The notes under the pieces were generated by a model, which saw nothing but the letters and a program-made list of their open reading frames with translations, was not told where the DNA came from and did not search any database. Below, piece after piece: positions 56,880-64,000 of a DNA stretch of 64,000 nt. Source of the stretch: Marinomonas algarum (lineage in GTDB: Bacteria; Pseudomonadota; Gammaproteobacteria; Pseudomonadales; Marinomonadaceae); NCBI RefSeq assembly GCF_020532605.1, contig NZ_JAJATW010000002.1, positions 205,081 through 269,080 on the forward strand, written 5' to 3'. Made by a program: the position numbers and the translations under genes. Numbering within the stretch: the stretch's first letter is position 1; every line of letters begins with the position of its first letter.

Positions 56880-56907
56880 ATTGTTCACACAACAGGGTTA
56901 TAAAGCA

Positions 56908-58149
56908 TTATTCAGCCACTCTCGCCCTTAACGCTTTATAGATCTGACTGTTTTTATCAGCTTGATGACACAAACTCAGCATGTCATCAATAAAGTGTCG
57001 AACGGCCCGTTGCTCAATTCGCTCTATTCCCATTTGCTGATGTTCATTTAAGTGGCTGTACTTCGACGCAGCACCAAAATCGCCAAACAGTATGTGCCCA
57101 CTCTGATTGATTAAGGCGTTGTGAGCGTACAAGTCTCCATGACTGACTTTTTTACGTTGAAAATGCGCAATCAATTGATCAATTTGTTCAATCATTTGCA
57201 CAGCTTGATCAATAGAAAACGATTGTCCTTCTGTAAAAGTGTCTCGTGTACAAGTCACAAAGCTTGGTGGCTGGCCGAGGTTAGTGTAATCGCTTGGAAT
57301 CAGCTCCATGACTAACGCTGAGCAATCTGGTTCCGTAATTTTCGCTAAGGGCTTTACTAGGTTGGGGTGATCGCCGACAGCAAGACAAGCGTCCAGTTCA
57401 TCTTCAGGGTAACCATCACTGGTGACTTGACCTTTAAACACCTTAACGGCCACCTCATTATCGAAAGCAAAGACATTGCGCTGCCAAGTCGCTAAGGAAA
57501 TCACGCCAGACGCCCCCTGCCCTAATACCTGATGCAAAGCCAAATCCGCAAAGGCGACGGTTTTGAACTCATTATGTGGGTCACGCTCAGCACAAAAAGG
57601 GTTGCCTGAAAACGCCAACCACGCCAAACGAGGCAACGACAATAAAACATCTGGAAAAGCTTTCAGTTGATTCGCTGACAATCGAATCAATTCCAAACGC
57701 ACACAGTGAACCATACTGTCAGGCAATGCTTGCAGTTGATTTCCAGCCAAAGCGAGCTTTTGCAGTCTTGTTAGCCGCCCCATGTCGTCAGGCAAATTAG
57801 TAATTTGATTATCCGTCAAAATGAGCCATCGTGTTTGTGTTGGCAACGATGCGGATGACACTTGGGTAATTTGATTACTTTTAAAACCAATCATCTCAAG
57901 TTGCTGACAGGCTCCCAAGCAAGTAGGTAATTCAGTAAAGTGATTGTTTGAACAAAACACAATGCGCAGTTTTTTTAGACGATGTAAATCGTTTGGTAAT
58001 TGGCTAAGTGCATTATTGGATAAATCTAAAATTTCAAGTGTGTCAGCAAGGTCGAAGATGGCTTGAGGAAAATCCGTCAGATTGTCACTCAGTTGCAAAC
58101 GGACAATCCCTTGAAGCTCGCCTCGATGTAATTGATCAAGTGTGTGCAA
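56908..58149 (-). CDS. Leucine-rich-repeat protein with a C-terminal protein kinase domain
   Basis: Residues about 16-185 form seven or so leucine-rich repeats (LEILDLSNNALSQLPNDL, then LQKLALAGNQLQALPDSM). From about 200 a eukaryote-like kinase follows: glycine loop LGQGASG (209-215), lysine K236 in AVKVFK, catalytic HGDLYAHN (337-344, D339 and N344) and DFG at 357-359. All key residues are kept, with HGD in place of HRD, as in non-RD or lipopolysaccharide-type kinases. No signal peptide or membrane helix, so a cytoplasmic role is likely. The kinase is short (about 210 residues). It is transcribed alone. Confidence 0.88.
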   Translation of the reverse strand: MHTLDQLHRGELQGIVRLQLSDNLTDFPQAIFDLADTLEILDLSNNALSQLPNDLHRLKKLRIVFCSNNHFTELPTCLGACQQLEMIGFKSNQITQVSSASLPTQTRWLILTDNQITNLPDDMGRLTRLQKLALAGNQLQALPDSMVHCVRLELIRLSANQLKAFPDVLLSLPRLAWLAFSGNPFCAERDPHNEFKTVAFADLALHQVLGQGASGVISLATWQRNVFAFDNEVAVKVFKGQVTSDGYPEDELDACLAVGDHPNLVKPLAKITEPDCSALVMELIPSDYTNLGQPPSFVTCTRDTFTEGQSFSIDQAVQMIEQIDQLIAHFQRKKVSHGDLYAHNALINQSGHILFGDFGAASKYSHLNEHQQMGIERIEQRAVRHFIDDMLSLCHQADKNSQIYKALRARVAE

Positions 58150-58217
58150 AACTAGGCTCTTTTGGGTTAGATGATGGATAAGGCAAGAAACCAGAAACTA
58201 ATTCCTGTCTCTTGAGT

Positions 58218-58361
58218 CTACTTTTCAAGTTTATTCTGAAAGTCGCGCAGTACGAGCGTTAATGCTTCCACGGCAATGTCTGGTGCAATGTTGTTTTCTT
58301 CAAGTAACTCAATGAGATCGACAGCAAGTTTTACATGGTCAGGGGCTTGGTCTAAAGACAT
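58218..58361 (-). CDS. ybaM: DUF2496/YbaM-family small protein
   Basis: This 47-residue gene encodes MSLDQAPDHVKLAVDLIELL, then EENNIAPDIAVEALTLVLRD and a FQNKLEK tail, closely matching E. coli YbaM (DUF2496), a small protein of unknown function. It lies between the LRR-kinase and the divergently oriented thiopurine methyltransferase gene, with 68 bp to the kinase start. It may be the first gene of a transcript continuing into the LRR-kinase. Fewer than 15 bases separate it from the neighbouring plus-strand open frame. Confidence 0.88.
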   Translation of the reverse strand: MSLDQAPDHVKLAVDLIELLEENNIAPDIAVEALTLVLRDFQNKLEK

Positions 58362-58448
58362 AATACACTCGTATTGAAAAATGAAAGAATAACCACTAAA
58401 TACCGATTAAGGTTAAATACAATAGACTCAAAAAACAACGAGGCAACC

Positions 58449-59096
58449 GTGGTCACGAATGAATTCTGGTTAGATCGATGGGAAACAGGGCGTATCGGCT
58501 TTCACAAAGACGACGTTAATCCAAAATTAATGACTTTTTGGCCTATGCTGCCAAAGGGTAGCCGCGTGCTTGTTCCTTTATGCGGCAAATCAAATGACCT
58601 AATTTGGTTGGCAGAACAAGGTTACCAAGTCACTGGCGTCGAGCTGTCGTCCCTTGCTGTGGTGCAGTTTTTGGGTGACAACGATCTCAACTATGTTACT
58701 CATCACCATGGTGAGCTAAAAATTCATACCGTAGAAGATATTCCTTTACGTATTGTTGAGGGCGATTACTTCCACTTCTGTGAAACTGACTTTGATGCCT
58801 GTTACGACAGAGCCGCTATGGTCGCCATGCCAGATACAATGCGTGCGCGCTATGTCACCCATACGCTCGATCGATTGTCGTCCAATGCGTCTGTGTTAGT
58901 GGTCAGCGTCTATTACGACGGCGATCAGCAAGGCCCTCCTTTTTCGATTGATGACGCAACGGTGACTCAGCTATGGGGGCCGAGTATACATAAAATTGCC
59001 GCTGAAAATTTGGCTCTTATACACGAACGCTATAGAGACCGAGGCCACAGCGTTTATGAGGAAAGTGTCTGGCGAATACAGCCCAACCTGTTTTAA
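58449..59096 (+). CDS. tpm: Thiopurine S-methyltransferase
   Basis: The 215-residue SAM-dependent methyltransferase has the TPMT pattern: NEFWLDRWETGRIGFHK at the start, the SAM-binding RVLVPLCGKSNDLIWLAEQG, and CYDRAAMVAMP. It methylates thiols and, in bacteria, selenium or tellurium oxyanions may be substrates. The start is GTG 58449, with GAGG five bases upstream; the open frame extends 25 codons further, but that part is not family-like. It precedes ygiQ by 221 bp. Length fits E. coli-type bacterial Tpm (about 218). Confidence 0.92.
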   Translation: MVTNEFWLDRWETGRIGFHKDDVNPKLMTFWPMLPKGSRVLVPLCGKSNDLIWLAEQGYQVTGVELSSLAVVQFLGDNDLNYVTHHHGELKIHTVEDIPLRIVEGDYFHFCETDFDACYDRAAMVAMPDTMRARYVTHTLDRLSSNASVLVVSVYYDGDQQGPPFSIDDATVTQLWGPSIHKIAAENLALIHERYRDRGHSVYEESVWRIQPNLF

Positions 59097-59317
59097 ACTG
59101 TCTTTGCGGCGTATTTTTGTCGCAATATCCTAAACTCCTACCTTTATCTGCTATTGCCGCTGTCTTTTTTCTGGGATAATGCGGCACATTTTTTGACCAC
59201 CCTTTATTACGTATTTCGTTAGGCTTATCACTCGAATCAGATTAGATTTCAGTTACATTAGCGCGTAAAAAAGCCCCCACTGATGATTTTCATCGTATTT
59301 CATATCAAGAGTAAATA

Positions 59318-61579
59318 ATGATTAAACGACATAAAACCGCCAAAGAACTCTTTTCCTATCCGCTCTATTGGGCTGAGTGCTATGGTGTTTCCCCCTTCCT
59401 ACCCACCACCCGAGAAGAAATGGATGCACTTGGATGGGACAGTTGTGATGTAATTATTGTGTCGGGGGACGCCTATGTGGATCATCCTAGTTTTGGTATG
59501 GCGGTACTGGGTCGTTTATTAGAATCAAAGGGCTACCGTGTTGGTATTATTGATCAACCAGACTGGCGTAATACAGAAGACTTTATGCGCCTAGGCCGCC
59601 CTAATCTGTATTTTGGTGTCACCGCAGGCAATATGGACTCCTTGATCAACCGCTACACGGCAGACTTAAAAGTCCGTAACGACGATGCTTACACGCCTTA
59701 CGGGATGGGAGGCAAACGCCCAGATCGTGCGGTGATTGTTTATTCTCAGCGCTGCAAAGAAGCTTTTCAAGATGTGCCCGTGATGATTGGGGGTATCGAA
59801 GCCAGTCTACGTCGTATTGCACAATACGATTATTGGAGCGATGAAGTGCGTCGCTCTGTCCTTATCGACTCTACGGCGGATATTTTGCTGTATGGCAACG
59901 CCGAACGTGCCATGTTAGAAGTAACGCATCAAATGGCCATGGGCAAAACTCTTGACGAGCTAACCGACGTTCGCGGCACGACCATAGTGCGTAATGCACC
60001 GCCTGGCGGCTTTACTGAAATTGATTCAACCCGTGTCGATTGGCCCGGTAAAGTGGATCAGATTTACAGCCCATACGAATACATTCCAGAAGGCAAATGC
60101 CAAACCAAAGACGAAGAAGAGTCGGATGTCATGCCGATTCGCGTGATTCCCGCACCGTTACGCCGTGGTGAAAAACTCGACCCAGAAAAGACCTACATCC
60201 GTTTGCCATCGTTTGAAAAAGTCTCTAAAGATCCTGTACTGTACGCCCACACCTCGCGTATCTTGCACCTTGAATCTAACCCACATAACGCTCGTGCGCT
60301 CATCCAAAAACACGGCAAAAAAGAGATTTGGGTGAATCCGCCACCGATCCCTCTGGAAACACCCGAAATGGACGGCGTATTTGATTTGCCCTACGCTCGT
60401 GTGCCGCACCCGAAATACCAAAAAGCACGCATTCCAGCTTATGACATGATCAAAACCTCGATCAACATCATGCGAGGTTGTTTTGGAGGCTGTACTTTCT
60501 GCTCAATTACTGAGCATGAAGGTCGTGTGATTCAGTCCCGTTCTCACGAATCTATCCTCAACGAGATTGAAGACATCAAGGCGAAAGTACCAGGCTTTAC
60601 CGGCCATATTTCAGATCTTGGTGGACCCACATCGAACATGTACACCTTGAACTGCAATGACGACGAAGTCCAAGCCTCGTGCCGTAAATTGTCCTGTGTG
60701 TATCCAACTATTTGTTCAAATCTGAATACCGATCACAGCCCAACCACAGAGCTCTACCGCAAAACCCGCGCCATCGATGGCATTCATACCGTGTCGATAG
60801 CTTCCGGGTTACGTTATGACTTGGCCGTTGAAGACCCAGAATATGTCCGAGAATTAGTAACTCACCACGTAGGTGGCTTACTAAAGATCGCACCTGAACA
60901 CTCTGAAAAAGACACCTTATCGAAAATGATGAAACCAGGGATGGGGACTTACGATCGATTCAAACGCATGTTTGACAAGTACTCGAAAGAAGCCGGTAAG
61001 AAACAACATTTGATTCCTTACTTTATCGCGGCTCACCCAGGCAGTTCAGACGAAGACATGCTCAACTTGGCGGTTTGGTTAAAAACCAACGACTTCAAAC
61101 CCGATCAAGTTCAGACGTTTTATCCGTCGCCTATGTCGCTTGCCACCGCTATGTATCACTCCGGCAAGAACCCACTCAAGCCTGTTACCTATAAAAGCGA
61201 AGACGTTTACACACCAAAAGATGCCAAGCAGCGCACGGTGCAAAAAGGCTTTTTACGTTACCACGACCCAAGAAACTGGCAGGAGCTGCGTAACACGTTA
61301 ATAAAAATGGGTCGTACCGATTTGATTGGCCATGGCCTTAACAAGCTAGTACCCGCGGAAGAAAAAGACCGACAGGTTCGTCAGCGTCCACAAAAAGCCA
61401 AACCAGGCCAAGCAACAGGGGCTTCTCACACCTCGAATCGCCCCACTATGGAAAAAAATGCGGCTGCAGAAAAAGCTCGTCGCAAAAATCATCACTCAGG
61501 AAAGCCCGCTGGAAGCCGTGTCACTGGAGAGCAAGCGACGCCTACAAAGCGCCGTAAAAGTAAGGTGGAATCACGGTGA
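59318..61579 (+). CDS. ygiQ: YgiQ-family radical SAM protein
   Basis: The 753-residue protein has an N-terminal B12-binding-like region, a radical SAM domain with the cluster motif CFGGCTFC at about residues 388-395, and the YgiQ C-terminal domain followed by a Lys/Arg-rich tail (about 680-753). The function of YgiQ (UPF0313) is not settled. Recognition rests on [15 protein letters not shown] at the start, [19 protein letters not shown] and [16 protein letters not shown]. It is transcribed alone. A 13-bp inverted repeat lies downstream. Confidence 0.94.
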   Translation: MIKRHKTAKELFSYPLYWAECYGVSPFLPTTREEMDALGWDSCDVIIVSGDAYVDHPSFGMAVLGRLLESKGYRVGIIDQPDWRNTEDFMRLGRPNLYFGVTAGNMDSLINRYTADLKVRNDDAYTPYGMGGKRPDRAVIVYSQRCKEAFQDVPVMIGGIEASLRRIAQYDYWSDEVRRSVLIDSTADILLYGNAERAMLEVTHQMAMGKTLDELTDVRGTTIVRNAPPGGFTEIDSTRVDWPGKVDQIYSPYEYIPEGKCQTKDEEESDVMPIRVIPAPLRRGEKLDPEKTYIRLPSFEKVSKDPVLYAHTSRILHLESNPHNARALIQKHGKKEIWVNPPPIPLETPEMDGVFDLPYARVPHPKYQKARIPAYDMIKTSINIMRGCFGGCTFCSITEHEGRVIQSRSHESILNEIEDIKAKVPGFTGHISDLGGPTSNMYTLNCNDDEVQASCRKLSCVYPTICSNLNTDHSPTTELYRKTRAIDGIHTVSIASGLRYDLAVEDPEYVRELVTHHVGGLLKIAPEHSEKDTLSKMMKPGMGTYDRFKRMFDKYSKEAGKKQHLIPYFIAAHPGSSDEDMLNLAVWLKTNDFKPDQVQTFYPSPMSLATAMYHSGKNPLKPVTYKSEDVYTPKDAKQRTVQKGFLRYHDPRNWQELRNTLIKMGRTDLIGHGLNKLVPAEEKDRQVRQRPQKAKPGQATGASHTSNRPTMEKNAAAEKARRKNHHSGKPAGSRVTGEQATPTKRRKSKVESR

Positions 61580-61613
61580 GAATAACCAGATTAAAAGACT
61601 AATTTAATGATAT

Positions 61614-61663
61614 CTGTACTTTAACGTTTTATCTAACTGTTCGTTGTAGGCGTTAAAGTACAG
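61614..61663. repeat. Inverted repeat between convergent genes
   Basis: CTGTACTTTAACG at 61614-61626 is inverted exactly as CGTTAAAGTACAG at 61651-61663, around a 24-bp loop. It lies in the 97-bp gap between ygiQ and the convergent membrane gene. No T-run; its role is not clear. Confidence 0.7.
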
Positions 61664-61676
61664 CATATAAATGACG

Positions 61677-62298
61677 TTAGTTAGGTTGTGAACCTAACAT
61701 CCAACGAGTTCGACGACAGCAAGCTAAGACCAGTTCAAGAGCCGCCATAAAAATTAACGCATAGCCAAAGGTCTCTATCCCTTCCTCCACAACGTTTTTA
61801 ACAACTCGGACGTATTCCTGCCCCATTAAAGACTGCCAAAAACTTCCTCGGCCCATTAAGCGAGAAAACACAACAACCGTCACAAAGCCCGCAATAAACA
61901 TACCAAAGCTTGGCTGTAAGGAATAATGCTTGATGGAACCGTATATCTTGGAAATACGCCCCCAAACAAATACAGTAATAAAAGTCAAAATAACAACAAC
62001 AAAAAGTTGCCAAGCACCATCAAACAAATAGAAATCTAAAAAAGCATCAAATTCACGAACAAACATCATCGCGAGTAAACATGACAATAATGTACAGGCA
62101 AAATATAGGCTTTTATCTATCCTAGAGGCGGCTAGGAACAGCAAACAACTGACAAAAGACAAACTCTCTTGTAAGTACCTCAATTAAAGAGTTCTCACTA
62201 TACTCAGCATCTGTAAGAAGAGTGTAACCCTCAAGTGTAATAAGCTGAGAAATGCCAGCAACAAAAAATATATAAATAAAGCAACGCAGAATAAGCAT
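61677..62298 (-). pseudogene. Frameshifted polytopic membrane protein gene
   Basis: The ATG at 62298, with AAGGA seven bases upstream, opens a frame MLILRCFIYIFFVAGISQLI..., which reaches about YSENSLIEVLTRE and then stops soon after. The second frame (from 62183) continues with SLSFVSCLLFLAASRIDKSL and four more hydrophobic helices to 61677. Joined at LTRE-SLSF the two form one membrane protein with about six helices and a conserved-looking MFVREFD. A net shift of +1 (or loss of one AG in the GAGAG run) explains it. The family is uncharacterised. Confidence 0.65.
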
Positions 62299-62438
62299 CA
62301 GAACATCCTTTTAGTTTACTCTGCAATTATATTCAATGCTTATTCAGGATACATGCAAAAAATGGTATATATGTACTATATTCTTGATTTTTCCTCATAA
62401 TAAGTAATTGATATTTAAAAGATAATTTTGATTTCTAA

Positions 62439-63018
62439 GGAAACTACGATTAAGAAGTTGCAAAACACTCAACTTCTCTTTTCCAAATAAAAAAGCACAG
62501 GATTTCACCTGTTTTGATACTTTTCACCACTAAACAAGCTTATTTAGCCTTGTTTAGTGGATTTTGAACGGATTACCCCCTTGCCGCCCGTATCATCTGG
62601 TCAACTCTAAACACATTAGATAAGGCAAACAGCATCGCCAGTTTGTTGTCGTTTTTTGCCAGCCCTCGATAGATCACTTTCCTAAAGCCAAACTGTCGCT
62701 TTATGATCCTAAACGGGTACTCTACTTTTGCTCGGATACTGGCTTTGAGGTACTCTGTTCGGATTGGTTGCTTGTTGATTCTCGGGTGTTTCTTGAGAAG
62801 ACGCACCTTGCTTGGCATTTCTGCAATCCGCCAATCCGCCTTGATGTCTTTTAATTCCTCTCGTTTTTGTGCGCCTCGATAACCAGAATCCGCTGAAATA
62901 AAGGTTTCCTCACCATGAAGCAAATTTTCTGTTTCTGTGATGTCATGTACGTTGGCGGCTGTTGTGCTTAGGCTATGCGTCAGGCCGGTTTTCGCGTCCA
63001 CGCCAATATGAGCTTTTA
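62439..63018 (-). mobile_element. IS5-family copy 2, interrupted by a group II intron
   Basis: From the terminal repeat GGAAACTACGATTAAG at 62439 the sequence follows copy 1 closely, with scattered substitutions, up to 63018, where homology ends at the intron border. The left flank is CTAA, the same four bases as the right flank of copy 1. The remainder of this IS should lie beyond the intron, outside the window. Confidence 0.88.
62573..63018 (-). pseudogene. IS5-family transposase, 3' part, split by intron
   Basis: The last 148 codons of the transposase, from [11 protein letters not shown] to the end, remain in frame. Compared with copy 1 there are changes such as EERF to EETF, ADWLI to ADWRI and the conserved IEHPF to VEYPF around the catalytic glutamate. 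The intron sits within a leucine codon (T then TA), so the transposase is only made if the intron splices. Confidence 0.85.
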
Positions 63019-63059
63019 GTCGGGTAAGGACAGTGTGTTACCACACCATCCTCCCCTAA

Positions 63060-63093
63060 GAACCGTACTTGAGAGTCACCTCTCATACGGCTC
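63060..63093 (-). ncRNA. Group II intron domain V
   Basis: The canonical 34-nt hairpin GAGCCGTATGAGAGGTGACT followed by CTCAAGTACGGTTC. The catalytic AGC/CGT-type triad (here AGCC) and the two-base bulge side are in their usual places. Confidence 0.88.
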
Positions 63094-63128
63094 AAGCCTC
63101 TCAACAGCCTTAATATGACCGAGCCTCA

Positions 63129-64000
63129 CTATGGGAAAACCGATCGACGGCGGCGCTCTAGGTAAGAGTTCCATGCAGGGTTATAGGGATTCACTGCACT
63201 ACGTATTTTAATGTGCCTAACGATCAGAACGGACGCTGCTGAAAACAGCCGCAACCGTTGTTTTAATCCATTAACCCAACCATCAGACGCAAACACCCAG
63301 TGTCTTGCCCCTTCGACATGGAAGTATTTTTTCTTTACCCATTTCGCACCTTTCATGGCGTGCCTACGCACTGCCCACCGCCACAGAACTCGCCAGATTT
63401 GATGATCTATCCATGTGAAACGAGCCTTAGACACAATATGGCGGTGATACATCGCCCAACCTCGGATTACCGGATTGAGATTCAGAATCAGATTCCCCTG
63501 TGTCGCCGACTTGTTCTCATTCACTATTTTCCGGACCTTATCTAAAAGCGCCTTCACGCTTTTACGGGCAGGGGTAATCAGTAGTTTGCCCGAATACTTA
63601 CGTATATTTTGGCCCAGAAAATCGAAACCTTGTGCGATATGCGTGACCTTAGTCTTTTCATCAGCAAGCTCCAAGCCCCGTGCCTTCAAAAACTCCTCGA
63701 TTGCCGGGCGAACTTGGTGCTGCAAGACCTCTTTCGAAGCTCCTGTCACGATGAAGTCATCGGCATATCTCACGACGTGGATTTTAAACGGGCGTCGTGG
63801 CGTATCCTTTTGGGACACGCTTATATTAACGGCCTGTTCTAGCCCATCCAGCGTCAAATTCGCCAGTACCGGTGAGATGATTCCGCCTTGCGGCGTACCG
63901 GCCTCGGTAGCGAATAAGGTTCCTTTCTCCACATACCCTGCTTTAAGCCATTTACGCAGCACGACTTTATCCATGGTTATGTTTCTGAGCAGCCAATCGT
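63129..64000 (-). CDS. ltrA: Group II intron reverse transcriptase/maturase (partial)
   Basis: The frame is open to the window edge: before the ATG at 63974 it reads DWLLRNIT, so the true start is beyond. The visible 290 residues include GTPQGGIISPVLANLTLDGLE (RT domain 4), the active site YADD in VVRYADDFIVTG and the RT-7 FDFLGQNI. The maturase domain X then follows (GWAMYHRHIVSKARF). The end has no CxxC endonuclease zinc motif but HIKIRSAVNPYNPAWNSYL, as in many bacterial introns. It supports splicing and retrohoming. Confidence 0.93.
   Translation of the reverse strand, partial: DWLLRNITMDKVVLRKWLKAGYVEKGTLFATEAGTPQGGIISPVLANLTLDGLEQAVNISVSQKDTPRRPFKIHVVRYADDFIVTGASKEVLQHQVRPAIEEFLKARGLELADEKTKVTHIAQGFDFLGQNIRKYSGKLLITPARKSVKALLDKVRKIVNENKSATQGNLILNLNPVIRGWAMYHRHIVSKARFTWIDHQIWRVLWRWAVRRHAMKGAKWVKKKYFHVEGARHWVFASDGWVNGLKQRLRLFSAASVLIVRHIKIRSAVNPYNPAWNSYLERRRRSVFP

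Larger units (their letters stand above)
63019..64000 (-). mobile_element. Group II intron, 3' part (runs past window end)
   Basis: The intron ends CCCGAC (3' AY) at 63019, where the interrupted IS5 transposase resumes as TAAAAGCTCATATTGG. Its 34-nt domain V is at 63060-63093 (minus strand GAGCCGT...ACGGTTC), and domain VI with a candidate branch A seven bases before the end lies at 63019-63058. An intron-encoded reverse transcriptase lies upstream. The 5' end is outside the window. Confidence 0.9.

Overview
The window looks like chromosomal DNA of a marine gammaproteobacterium of the Oceanospirillales type, close to Marinomonas. This is inferred from the protein families and from a nudJ-mnmA-hflD-purB gene order like that of enteric bacteria, but with a monomeric isocitrate dehydrogenase inserted. 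Nearly all of it is densely packed housekeeping and accessory genes. Mobile DNA is confined to two related IS5-type copies and a group II intron at the right edge. No rRNA, tRNA, CRISPR array or prophage was seen.

Layout. 1-8.4 kb: end of rluE, nudJ, mnmA, hflD, icd, purB, the L16 oxygenase roxA and a GNAT acetyltransferase. 8.4-15.6 kb: FKBP isomerase, a small membrane protein behind a Fur-like box, topB with a near-perfect LexA-type box beside its start codon, a LysE exporter, two membrane-anchored coiled-coil proteins and a Pit phosphate transporter. 15.9-23.4 kb: serine dehydratase, an aldehyde dehydrogenase with a divergent AraC regulator, folM-folE and a Tat-exported dienelactone hydrolase. 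23.4-32.6 kb: a PAP2 phosphatase/glycosyltransferase operon, outer-membrane phospholipase A, a CHMI-like isomerase, a hydroxyacid reductase, a GGDEF-EAL protein and PhoX. 32.6-42 kb: zinc-independent L36 and L31 paralogues behind a Zur box, the ABC-F protein YbiT, a CNNM/CBS protein, a miniature flagellar-rod-like protein, VOC and YkgJ proteins, an amidohydrolase lipoprotein, an OsmC-YcaO fusion and MltC. 42-55.4 kb: cobalamin genes (cobB, a fused I/D chelatase ATPase, cobN, cobW), interrupted by a FUSC transporter, a DMT exporter and an IS5-type element. 55.4-64 kb: a lysozyme-inhibitor-like lipoprotein, FMN riboswitch plus lumazine synthase, an LRR-kinase, ybaM, tpm, ygiQ, a frameshifted membrane-protein gene, and a second IS5-type copy split by a group II intron.

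How the genes work together. The most interesting theme is phosphate. PhoX and the PAP2-glycosyltransferase operon, 7 kb apart, both carry arrays of TGWCA/TGCCA half-sites at exactly 11-bp spacing, in the same orientation relative to the gene. This is the hallmark of PhoB boxes. It suggests a lipid-remodelling module in which PAP2 makes diacylglycerol from phosphatidate and the glycosyltransferase decorates it. Other visible circuits are zinc (Zur with L31/L36), iron (Fur-like box), SOS (LexA with topB), flavin (RFN element with ribH) and aldehyde (AraC with aldB). All regulatory assignments are from sequence pattern only.
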